Shown here one piece after another: positions 56,501 to 64,000 of a DNA stretch of 64,000 bases. The notes below the pieces were generated by a model. It was not told where the DNA came from, did no database searches, and saw nothing but the letters and a program-made list of their open reading frames with translations. The stretch lies in the NCBI GenBank assembly GCA_948146395.1, contig OX411544.1:36724457-36788456 (forward strand), given 5' to 3'. Position numbers and translations under genes: made by a program. Positions within the stretch are counted from its first letter, which is position 1. Each line of letters opens with the position of its first letter. This stretch comes from Fragum whitleyi. Lineage: Eukaryota; Mollusca; Bivalvia; Cardiida; Cardiidae.

Positions 56501-59500
56501 GCAAAGCAGGGTATCATCTCAAAGTGCTCTCAAAAAGATTTTACATCCTGAACACAGGGCAAGGTTTCCTAATAAGAAATAATTAGGAAACCTCGGTTAA
56601 CACTGTAAAAGTTATTACTTCCGAAACATTGTGGAACTATTATGGGTCCTCTACTGTAAGTCCAAGTTTATCTTTATTTATTTCTCAACAAAAAACATTT
56701 GATAAGTAGACTCATTTGAATAAATTATATAAATTAATATAAAATCAAAAGAAGATGTGTTTCTGAAACACAAATCAGGGGTGTGGAAATACGACTTTAC
56801 TCCAATTGTCCATGGACAAGTCAATGTTGATTTCTTACTTGTCTTGTATCAAAATGAACTTGCCCACAAAAGATGAATTGATAAATATTGAGAAAATAAT
56901 GGTTTTTAATGATGAACCCAGCATTTTCTTCATTAAAGACAATATTTTCTCCCCTTTAATACAAACAAGAGGATGACTTTTCTCCTAGATATTTTTAATA
57001 CTGAATTGAGTATTGCTATGAAATTTACTTGTCCATGGACAAGTGGCCTAGAAAAATGTACTTGCCCACAGGTGGAAAAGCCCATGTCAGACAAGTCAGG
57101 CATGGGAATTCCACACCCCTGCAAATACTCCAGAAAAAGCATTTTTTTTTTTATTTTGACCTTGAAAGACATCCTTGATAACTGACCTTTATTTTGGTAT
57201 GAGCAGATGTGTATCATTAAGATCTATCAGAAATATGAAGATCGTTTGTTGATAAGCTGGCCTTGAAGTGATTGGTATAATAAGAATAAGTAATTTGGTT
57301 AACCTGTGTCATGCAGAATCAAAACTATTTCTCCTTTGGCAAGAGGTAAAGAACAAGAGCTTCCCAGAGTGGCGCATATACACCCGATGGGGCTTGTCAG
57401 TAACCTTGACTTGTCAGTAACGTGAGCTTGAATGATAGCTAAAAATATTTCAAACAGACAGACAGACAACTGGTGCCATAACATAGTATGACCTTTTGAG
57501 TGTAAATTGAAAATGATTTTATGCACAACTATATGCCAAAAAGTTATTTTGCAAGTTTCAGTTCATTCAAATTCAAAGTGTGACATGTTGCTCACAAAAG
57601 AAAAATAGTGAATTTCAATCAATTCAAGGGCAGATAATACAAGAAAGACCCAAGCTTTTTGAATTTCTGAAGTCTTATGCTTAACCAAAAATCAGGATTA
57701 CATTATGGCAAGATTCATTTCAATCCAATTAAATTTGTAGGAGTTGTGCACACACATGCACCAAAAAAATCTGTAAATTTAAACTATTTTGTGAAGTAAA
57801 GGGCAGATAAATCTGGAACTACTTTAAATATGAAAATATATTTAGTCCTAAGCACAAATAGACAACCTACATAGTCATTATGGCAAGTTTCCTTTCATTC
57901 CCGATCCAAAATGTAGGAGAAAATGAGCTGACAAGAAATTTTGTTTTTCATCAACTAAAGAGCAGATAATCCAAGATAACTCAAGAATGACTGGAGCATT
58001 TTGAATTGAAAAGTCTTATGCAAATTTAGACATCATAGAGAGTAATTGTGTTTAGTTTCAGCTCATTTCAATTGATAGTTAAGGAGGAGTTGCACACAAA
58101 TTATAGTGATTTTCGTTTAATTCAAGGGCAGATAATTCAAGATTTCTCAGGAATGACTAAAGCGATTTGAATTTCAAAGGTCTAATGCACAACAAGACAT
58201 CATAGAGAGTAATTGTGTGTAGTTTCAGCTCATACCCATTGATAGTTAAGGAGGAGTTGCGCACACAAAAAACAGTGATTTTGGTTATATTCAAGGGCAG
58301 ATAATTCAAGATTTCTCAGGAATGACTGGAGCAATTTGAATTTCAAAGGTCTTATGCACAACTAGACATCATAGGGAGTAATTGTGCCAAGTTTCAGTTC
58401 ATTCCCATGGATAGTTTAGGAGGAGTTGCGCACATAAAAAATTAATGATGGACGGACAGACGGACGGACAGACGGATGACCGAGGCCATAACATAATACG
58501 ACCCTTCGGGTGTATAAAAGTATAAGCCTGCACATATGTGCAGTCTGATCTTAGTCTACACCATCTGTTTTTATGACAAAAGTCTGAAAATTGTACTTTG
58601 GAAATAAATACAAACTCATGATTTATACATCCAATGTTCACTTTCTTTTTAAATTCTGCTGAGTATTAAATACACCATGACAAGGGGTAGGATTTGCAAA
58701 TGGACAGATGAACAGACAGTGGCAACTGAGTGGGAGTGAAAATAATCCTAATTTATCTGTTAAATCAGGGTGCCCATTCACATACTACAGTACGTAATTC
58801 ACGTAAAGAATAATTGATTAATGTAGAAAGATAATGACCATTACATGAATGTTTTGAATGAAAGAGTATCTGATTTGCATGCCTGACTATCAGTTGTAAA
58901 TCCAATCATTGATTGGTCAGTCATTTATTTTATCCATTGAAGAAGCTGTGTGGCTTATCAATCAACAGGTAATTCTGAAGTCGTAAACATAGGCAGCCAT
59001 GAAACTCCATTTATTTATATCTGTGTATATCAATAGATTCTTCAGTGATTCAACTGACTCCTGTTATTTATATTATATTAATGTTTTAATTGAAAACTAC
59101 TTTATTTTTATTCTAAGAAATTAATGTCTTCAATTTTATACATTAACTTGCAAGAATTAGAGGGGCTTACAATTGCAACTAAAATTGTTGTGAACAGCAT
59201 ATTATGAAGCATTTGCATTTACTTAGAGTGCTTTTTTTTTGAGTAATTGGTAATCCATTATTGAAATCAGTTTAGATGCTTTTTACAGTAAAATAGTTGT
59301 AGCTCTTTTGGGCCTTAAGTAAATTTTACTCTAACTAGTAATAAATAGAGTAGGTTTTATAAGATTTATATGGTGTACCCTTAATTCTAAATGTAAAGGG
59401 TTTGCTCTAGCCTTAGATTTTTCTTTGTACCCTCAATTTTAAACTTAGAGGGTACATGTACCCCCAAAATGAAAACCCAGTGGGCATGCTGTAAATTGAA

Positions 59501-62500
59501 CAAGAATTATACTTACAGAATCCCCTGCTCCCATTGAGTCAGCATAGGCTTTCATACAGAAGGGATCATTCACAGATACACAGGTTATAGAATCAACTCC
59601 TCTCTTTTTGATATTTGCTGCTTCCTTAATGAAGGTTGGTACTTGCTGTTGAATACGAAAAAGACTTCAGTGTTTCTGACTGCAGATAAGGTCTCACAAA
59701 ATAAATTACTGTTTAAAGCAAAGATTACCCACAGAAATAAGTGGCATAAGTAATTGAAATTCAAGTGTACACAAAGAAATGCTAAGGCTTCTTTGGAGAC
59801 TTAAAGTATCTACAGGGCAAAGGTGCAAGGGGATGCTTCTAATAGCATAGAACCCTCTCATTAGGAACACAACTCGGCCAATCTCACGATCAACCTCAGA
59901 TGTACATAGACAGACTATTTTTGAAAATTACAGGAAAACCTTGGAAAAATTCAATGACGTCAGTTAAAATGGCGTTAGCCCTCGAAACTGTAAGTGAAAA
60001 CATTTGAGTTGCTAACGCTACTCATTTAAGTCACTGACATGAAACCATCACATATTTTAATATAAATATCTTTAGATTCTTAAATAACAGCTGAAAAAAT
60101 CTTAATTTTTGAGAATGATTTGTCATTCTCAAAAATTGAGAATTTTCAGCCGTTATTTACTGTAAAAGATAAAAATCTACAGTGCTAGTTTTTCTTACAC
60201 TGTTTCTGCCTAACAAAATGCACGCTTTTGTTACATACCAATCCGCCTTACATAATCCAAGGTCTGTTGCAGTTTATGGAAAAGGCCGAGTGATGTTCCG
60301 AATGTCAAAGAATCTACAGGGAAAGGATGTGAGCAGACGCTTCTATAGCATAGAACTCTCTCTGATAAACTGACGGAGATTCTCTCAACCTTATTAGAGA
60401 GAGAGCTACGTAACAGTAACCGCTGCTAGAACCACCACTGCCTATTACATGTAGGCCTAATGGTCCTCCTTTACAGGGTTGGACACTAACTACTTTTTGC
60501 TACCAGCCTTAAGGACCTGTTAGCCCTAAATATCACAGGTCCTCCCTGATAACAACAGGTCCTGCATGAAAACCATGTTTCATTTTCAGCAATTTAAGGG
60601 ACATTGCAAGGAAAACAATGTAGGAAAAGAAGAAATTGCTTATGATAAGCCATTTCTTCTTTTTCGACAATGTTTACTAAATGGTAATGCAAATTTAAGT
60701 AATGGAAAGGTTGTTATTTTTCAAAACTTGACAGATTTGAAATAGTTAGTTCTGCCCTTTACAACAGGCCTTAAGGACCTGCAGTTTGATTACAGCTACC
60801 AGTCCTCCCTAAAATCCACAGGTCTCAGGCCCGAGGACTGGTGTTATTGTTGATCCCTGCTTTAGAACATTTCTTCTTCTAGGCAAAATTCACCAGTTTT
60901 TTTTCTATACATGTATAATAATTTCTATATCTTCATGACTTTTGAACGGCCATTAGCTGTTTTTTGACAGCACTAAGTTGCATTTATAAAAGCTTTTTTT
61001 AAGTACAGGTAAAGGCCAATTGATATCTGTATTGTGAGAATCTAAGTCCAAAATATAAGGAATTATTTGAAATATGATGTACGTTTTCATGTCCTCTTTG
61101 AAAGTCAGCAAAGGGGAGGGTTAGGTTTTTTTTGGCAAAAATACAGAGGAAAAAACTTTTGTCCTAAGTGCATTTATGAATACGGAGAGTAAGACTGACT
61201 CAAGGGCCAAAACGGCAAAAACTGGACATTCAACATTAGAGATAAGGTTTTTTTCTATAAAGCATCAGAGGCCAAGGCCAAATATTTGGATGCTATATGG
61301 CAACTGGACCCCTGTTAGTATTTTCCCCTGCAATATGGTCAAATTTTATGATAGTTCAGCACCAAGCCATTGAAATGGTTCACATACCTCTCCACATGGT
61401 CCAGTGAAGGCCCCAAATATCCCAAATATAACATGGGTACCCTTACTGAAGTCCTTTGTGTTCTTTGATTGGACCCCTTTGTCATCTAGATAGTATAGAT
61501 CTTTCTGTGGAAGTGAATCTCCAACCTGAAGAGGACCATGATGGCACATTATCACTCACCTTTGTTTCTTTGTCATAATTGATAATTAGCAAATTTTCCA
61601 GCAAAAGTCATAATTTATGATTTGTTACAGTGTAAACAAGAAAATTGTGATAAAGGTCCCTTTTCCCATGATATGGCATAGATCCTTCCCATTTTCATTA
61701 GGGTTAATCCTTGTGACCTGACAAATATTCTGACCAAGTCTCATGAAGATTAGACAATATTTCTGGCCTCTATAGTGTAAACAAGAAAATTATCATTGAG
61801 GCCCCTTTTCCCTTGATATGGCATGGATCCTTTCCCATTTTCAATAGGGTTCATCCTTGTAACCTGACAAATATTCTGGCCAAGTTTCATGACAATTGGA
61901 CCATATTTGTGGCCTCTAAAGTGTACAAAAGAAAATTGTCTTTTAGGCCCCTCAGGCCCTCTTCCCATGACATGGCATGGATCCTTCCTATTTTCAATAG
62001 GATTCATCCTTGTAACCTGGAGAACATTCTGACAAAGTTTCATGATTATTGGACCATGTTTGTGGCCTCTAGAGTGTAAACAAGAAAATTGACTTTTAGG
62101 CCCCTTTTCCTGTGATATGCCACATATCCTTCCAATTTTCAATAGAGTTAATCCCTGTGACCTGAAAATCATTCTGACCCAGTTTTATGATGATTGGTTC
62201 ATATTTGTGGCCTCTAGCGTTTGAACACTTAAATTGTTGATGTCTGATGATGGACGACGCACGACGGACATCCAATGATCACAAAAGCTCACCTTGAGCA
62301 CATTGTGCTTAGGTAAGCTTAAAAGTCAGGGCTATACAGCTAGAGGGGAAATTTTGGATTTTAGAATGATTTTAGATTAAAGTGTTTCAAAAGTGATTTA
62401 ACAACCCCTATGTTGTGGGTGCTGAATGGAATTGTCTAATAGAGATAATTCTAATGAGTACCCACGCCATTGGTTTCATAGAGAAATAAAGATTTTAGAT

Positions 62501-63236
62501 TGTCTTTTCTCTATAGAAAGGGATACTATGGGACCAATTGCTTGAAGTTCTGAACATCAGATATCTCTTATATGTAGAATTTTAAGTTCCTGTCACACAA
62601 ACACTACAAAAAAGGAGGTCATTTTTCTTGTGCTGCAAAAATTAGATTGAATTTGTCCACTACAATAAGGAATTTGGATAAAGAGGGGGTTAAGTCGAAC
62701 CCCGACCCCACCCCCTCTGGATCCGCCACTGAAACTCTAGATTGGGGTTACTAATAAGAGTGTATCAGACAAACGATAATGAGCACTCATAACATAGAAC
62801 CCCAAGGACATTCAAAATCTAGAAAAGACAGCGTTAGACAGTCGGATCCGTCAAATGAACATGTGATATATTTCTACTTTCACTTTCATTCTCAAGGGAA
62901 CCACACTTTTGTACAATTTAATGAAAATGATTTTTCTATTTCGTTTATTCTATGTTAAATCTTCCGTAAAACAAAACAGGATTTCTAAAACATTATCAGT
63001 ATAAAAACATGCTTGCTTATTGGCAAGATCATCTTTGATCGTCAAATGAAAAAAACACACAACAACAACAACGCCCTACAAGGTCGTGTGATTTTTTTTA
63101 TTTTTTTTGTAAAATTGAACATTTAGAAAAGTGTTACCTTGATTTGGACCATTGTTCCACCAGGACAACTCGTTCTGAAGCTTTTAGATAAATGGCTTAC
63201 GCCTGTCGCTGCACGTTTTAATTGTCTTGTGAACAT
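50459..63236 (-). CDS. PRDX5-like: Peroxiredoxin-5-like protein, gene 2, divergent active site, six exons
   Basis: Spliced CDS (5'->3'): 63236-63138, 61525-61388, 59645-59517, 55458-55420, 53212-53157, 50564-50459; 567 nt, 188 aa plus TAG. All introns are GT/AG and their positions and phases match gene 1. Exon 1 gives a basic presequence, and MVQIK aligns with MAPIA/MAPIK of PRDX5. The peroxidatic region reads GIFGAFTGPCGE: Cys and the Thr three residues before it are kept, but the first Pro of P-x3-T-x2-C is Phe and PT before Cys became GP. CVSVNDPF and the resolving Cys (NVSCTAA) are kept. The frame is open in all six exons, so it looks maintained. It could be an altered-activity peroxiredoxin, a redox sensor or a decaying copy; expression data would decide. 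Confidence 0.9.
50884..51298. repeat. MITE-like element, relative of 2003-2350
   Basis: GAGGATATTGTATGAGTGGT, ACGAGTCATCTATAAACAGA and TCACTCCCGCAACGTAGGTC match the other copy; it has an extra ~70 bp near its right side. In gene 2 intron 5. Confidence 0.65.
51845..52657 (-). mobile_element. Pearl-like element, short-array relative of 3273-5395
   Basis: In minus sense the 3' end is GTCCGCCTCCGGCAGCGTAT / AAAA, preceded by GGACGGACGGACGATGACAC. The core TAGGAGGAGTTGCGTTGA / CATTGACCAAGTTTCAAGAA is present in about four diverged units; the 5' end CAAAATACGCCGCCACTTTG matches 3288. In gene 2 intron 5. Confidence 0.75.
52661..52893. repeat. MITE, TIR TATGTGACCTGTCA, 233 bp
   Basis: Ends TATGTGACCTGTCA and TGACGGGTCACATA inverted, directly adjoining the previous element. 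Relative at 54293-54550. Confidence 0.7.
53040..53140. repeat. MITE D remnant beside the gene 2 exon 5 donor
   Basis: ACCGGTCAGTCTATTGAGTG and GTGAAATTGTTGGAATGTCA match MITE D. The terminus lies ~17 bp from the donor at 53157, at nearly the same distance as the remnant near exon 5 of gene 1. Confidence 0.55.
53157..53212 (-). CDS. PRDX5-like: PRDX5-like gene 2, exon 5 (56 nt)
   Basis: AIDLEFDGTGLVGNIRSQR with the last Arg split (phase 2), acceptor caatatag|GCTATA and donor CCAAAG|gtttgt. One codon shorter than in gene 1. A SINE lies ~50 bp upstream and a MITE D remnant ~17 bp downstream. Confidence 0.9.
53262..53450 (-). repeat. SINE, reverse orientation
   Basis: Starts with the complement of a (CAAA)n tail (TTTGTTTGTTTGTTTGGGGT), then TTTATGTCACTTTCAAC and GGTTTCCTATCGTATCTCAC, related to the SINE at 50145-50386. 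Confidence 0.6.
53480..54290. other. Gene 2 intron 4, small inverted repeats only
   Basis: TTAATTTCCTCTAAACAATC / GATTGTTTAAAGGAAATT (53543-53588) and AATCTGATATTTAAATTAAC / GTTAATTTAAACATCAGATT (53955-54001) are palindromes. GGGAGCGTTTATTATG at 53699 resembles the end at 55271. No exon recognised. Confidence 0.45.
54293..54550. repeat. MITE related to 52661-52893
   Basis: Shares AAAGGGACCATCTGGGAACT (complement of the right arm of the other copy), AGGCTGAAGACTGACAAGTG and the end TGTGAGGGGTCACATTT. Confidence 0.5.
54705..55285 (+). mobile_element. Pearl-like element with 3' stem-loop
   Basis: Two or more ~180-bp units (CACAAGCAAAGCACATGTGA / CACAAGTAATAAACATTTGA, then ATTATGGCCAA), ending in GCTCCCCCTGAAAATTTTTC / GGGGAGCGTAAAAA. 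Confidence 0.6.
55420..55458 (-). CDS. PRDX5-like: PRDX5-like gene 2, exon 4 (39 nt)
   Basis: 13 codons VEFLADRAGEFTK, acceptor tcattgtag|GTTGAA and donor ACAAAG|gtaaaa. Same length and phase as exon 4 of gene 1. A further repeat element begins ~43 bp upstream. Confidence 0.9.
55501..56030 (+). mobile_element. Helitron-like non-autonomous element
   Basis: 5' end AACAAGAGCTGTCGGAGGAC (hairpin) with AGCTCGACTATTC, 3' end TATTCTTCGAATTGTCGAGC and TAAAAA, so the subterminal parts are inverted. A second 5'-like start AACAAGAGCCATGTCGGACA at 55587 suggests a nested or duplicated head. It starts 43 bp upstream of gene 2 exon 4. Confidence 0.65.
56128..56220. repeat. MITE family T, partial
   Basis: GTAATAGTTCTGCAACATTT, then CGAGTTTCCTTAAGAAATGA / TTAGGAAACCTCG; the right terminus is missing. 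Confidence 0.6.
56384..56645. repeat. MITE family T, interrupted by an F1 MITE
   Basis: Outer ends GTAATAGTTTCGCAACATTT and AACATTGTGGAACTATTATG. The F1 element at 56438-56555 sits in its left arm. Confidence 0.75.
56438..56555. repeat. Palindromic MITE F1, copy 4 (nested)
   Basis: Ends TGTGTTCAGGATAAAAAT and ATTTTACATCCTGAACACA; centre ATACCTCGCTTTTCACATAT / GTGCAAAGCAGGGTAT. Confidence 0.8.
56776..57121. repeat. MITE with hAT-like ends, 346 bp
   Basis: Ends CAGGGGTGTGGAA and TTCCACACCCCTG are perfectly inverted, flanked by CAAAT on both sides (56771-56775 and 57122-57126), a candidate duplication. Interior has ACTTGTCCATGGACAAGT twice and no ORF. CAGGGGTG ends suggest hAT, which would normally give 8 bp. 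Confidence 0.8.
57540..58520 (+). mobile_element. Pearl-like element, ~170-bp core
   Basis: TTAAGGAGGAGTTGC-type units at 58081, 58249 and 58419 (spacing 168 and 170), preceded by more diverged units from ~57540. Ends with GGACGGACAGACGGACGGAC and the hairpin CGACCCTTCGGGTG, then TATAAAAG. A remnant of the same end lies at 57455-57510. Confidence 0.7.
58521..59510. other. Gene 2 intron 3, nothing recognised
   Basis: AT-rich with a short palindrome-like GTACCCTCAATTTTAAACTT / AGAGGGTAC near 59430-59455. No further exon. Confidence 0.35.
59517..59645 (-). CDS. PRDX5-like: PRDX5-like gene 2, exon 3
   Basis: 43 codons, acceptor attcaacag|CAAGTA and donor GATTCT|gtaagt. QVPTFIKEAANIKKRGVDSI, then TCVSVNDPFCMKAYADSMGA. 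One residue shorter than exon 3 of gene 1 and with an extra Cys (PFC). Confidence 0.92.
60070..60170. repeat. Foldback element
   Basis: AATAACAGCTGAAAAAATCT / AGAATTTTCAGCCGTTATTT around AATTTTTGAGAATGA / TCATTCTCAAAAATT. It lies between two direct ~85-bp repeats (ATCTACAGGGCAAAGG... at 59812 and ATCTACAGGGAAAGG... at 60313). Confidence 0.65.
60457..60870. repeat. MITE with inner foldback
   Basis: CCTTAAGGACCTGTTAGCCC and GGCCTTAAGGACCTGCAGTT in the two arms and an inner hairpin AAAAGAAGAAATTGCTTATG / AAGCCATTTCTTCTTTTT (60627-60672). Ends near CAGGGTTGGACAC and GTTGATCCCTG, hAT-like, tentative. Confidence 0.45.
61388..61525 (-). CDS. PRDX5-like: PRDX5-like gene 2, exon 2 (altered active site)
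   Basis: 46 codons, acceptor cctcttcag|GTTGGA and donor GGAGAG|gtatgt. VGDSLPQKDLYYLDDKG begins it and GTHVIFGIFGAFTGPCGE ends it. A Helitron-like element ends within ~3 bp of the acceptor. Confidence 0.93.
61529..62322 (+). mobile_element. Helitron-like element abutting gene 2 exon 2
   Basis: 5' end AAGAGGACCATGATGG then ATCACTCACCT. Core phrase CTCTA... at 61768, 61914, 62067 and 62212 (145-153 bp). 3' end GAGCACATTGTGCTTAGGTA / AGCTTAAAA. Same family as 17236-18647 with fewer units. Its first bases lie 2-3 nt outside the exon 2 acceptor dinucleotide. Confidence 0.8.
62330..62512. repeat. Family G foldback, partial
   Basis: GTGGGTGCTGAATGGAATTG / AATTCTAATGAGTACCCACG with outer AGAGGGGAAATTTTGGATTT. 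The expected right side is replaced by a family K fragment. Confidence 0.55.
62513..62731. repeat. Family K MITE, right-hand portion
   Basis: GGGATACTATGGGACCAATT, then GGAGGTCATTTTTCTTG and the terminus CCCCCTCTGGATCCGCCACTG, complement of the family K end at 49554. Confidence 0.65.
62732..63137. other. Gene 2 intron 1, first part, nothing recognised
   Basis: Low-complexity AACAACAACAAC and T-rich tracts at 63058-63112. No exon. Confidence 0.4.
63138..63236 (-). CDS. PRDX5-like: PRDX5-like gene 2, exon 1 (mitochondrial presequence)
   Basis: 33 codons from ATG at 63236 (in-frame TGA 18 bp upstream) to ATCAAG|gtaaca. Reads MFTRQLKRAATGVSHLSKSF, then RTSCPGGTMVQIK. It is rich in Arg/Lys/Ser and free of acidic residues; SKSFRTS mirrors TRGFRTS of gene 1. 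The inner Met at 63152 is a possible alternative start for an unprocessed form. Confidence 0.85.
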
Positions 63237-63354
63237 AATTAATTCTAATTGTCAACAATTCGGGATACTTCAACCAGGATGTGGTACTCTCAACTTCCTG
63301 ATTCTAGCCTGTACGAGTGACTTCCCTTTGGTGGAATGAACCATCCTTGTCAAC

Positions 63355-63485
63355 GGTTCAGGATGTAAAAGCTTTTCGCGAGCGCTTTCCGGAGATGATA
63401 TCCCGTTTTGCACGTGCACATACGTGCAAAGCGAGGTATCATTTCGAAAGCGCTTCGTTTACATTTTCAGCCTGAACGCAAGGCC
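63355..63485. repeat. Palindromic MITE F1, copy 5, upstream of gene 2
   Basis: Ends CGGTTCAGGATGTAAAAGC and CATTTTCAGCCTGAACG; arms CGAGCGCTTTCCGGAGATGA / TATCATTTCGAAAGCGCTTC; centre TTTTGCACGTGCACATACGT / GCAAAGCG, with CACGTG and TACGTG sites. It is ~120-250 bp upstream of the ATG at 63236, within likely 5' UTR or promoter. Confidence 0.8.
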
Positions 63486-64000
63486 GATGAGTGACATCTC
63501 ATTTTCCGATGATTCTTTTAGGCCTATAGATCCACTCAGTATACATGAAAAACGCAACTCTAGAATGTTTTCACGAAAAATTAATTAATATTTCTTGAGC
63601 ACCGAATATCTCGATGATAAACATAATATTATATTATTACAAACAACTTTTTCGTATTATATGATAAAATTAGCCATGTTCTGCTTTTTTGCTTTCGGGC
63701 TTAGGCCTATCAGCCTTGAACTGACTGATTTTAACTGTTCTCAATTTTCAGAATTTTGCTTTCAAGATTGTTAAAATGAATAGTAAATCTCGAGAGCGTT
63801 GTTTGAAATTGCATAAAAACAAGTTTTTGTTTTTTCTCTTCGCACGGAAAGTGGGTTTTATCGCACCAAGGGACAGTGTTCCAAACCGTTAGCACATCGC
63901 TGGCCCAGTCCACTGCCCCATCTAACGCCACGAGACTGTAACATTTTGGACCACTGCTCTATTGACCATTAACTTGATTTACCGGCAAAAAATGATTGGT
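63486..64000. other. Upstream of gene 2, nothing recognised
   Basis: Open frames are short and featureless; no element ends recognised. Confidence 0.35.

Noticed and set aside
63138..63152. MVQIK as the only start of gene 2
   Set aside because: The frame stays open upstream to an ATG after a TGA and encodes a convincing mitochondrial leader; kept only as an alternative start.

Overview
This window looks like nuclear DNA of a bivalve mollusc. It is AT-rich and intron-rich. Its single-copy content is tiny and the rest is a dense layering of non-autonomous transposable elements. The bivalve call is an inference. It rests on non-autonomous elements that combine a ~145-170 bp tandem core, GGAC-type microsatellites and a 3' stem-loop (like the 'pearl' and Helitron-like elements known from bivalves), and on SINEs with TCAA-type tails. 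No bacterial or organellar gene organisation is seen.

The only host genes I can support are two peroxiredoxin-5 (PRDX5-like) paralogues in tandem on the minus strand, each with six exons. Gene 1 spans 29339 down to 2475 (195 aa) and gene 2 spans 63236 down to 50459 (188 aa). Both have GT/AG splice sites throughout, the same five intron positions and phases (0,0,0,0,2), a mitochondrial-type presequence in exon 1, and an internal Met where the mature protein begins. Gene 1 has the canonical active site PGAFTPTC. Gene 2 keeps the peroxidatic Cys but reads FGAFTGPC, so the normally invariant first Pro is lost. Both keep the C-terminal resolving Cys.

Layout by region: 1-2474 has foldback elements downstream of gene 1. 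2475-29339 is gene 1; its introns hold a 161-bp satellite with a 687-bp higher-order period (3273-5395), several Helitron/pearl-like elements, a ~2.9-kb composite transposon (element A, copy A1), a mariner-like MITE and a 26-bp minisatellite beside exon 2. 29340-50458 is an intergenic repeat block with element A copies A2 and A3, a broken LINE split by three later insertions, a dead Tc1-like transposase, SINE pieces and foldback elements. 50459-63236 is gene 2, also packed with repeats, including an element directly abutting the exon 2 splice acceptor. 63237-64000 is upstream of gene 2 and contains a palindromic MITE about 120-250 bp from the start codon.

The most notable signals are the altered active site of gene 2, repeats placed within tens of bases of splice sites in both paralogues, the composite element A (terminal inverted repeat plus nested elements carried at the same relative position in three copies), and a 145-bp tandem period shared by otherwise diverged elements. 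No computation was run. Exon calls come from reading splice sites and from recalled knowledge of the PRDX5 family.
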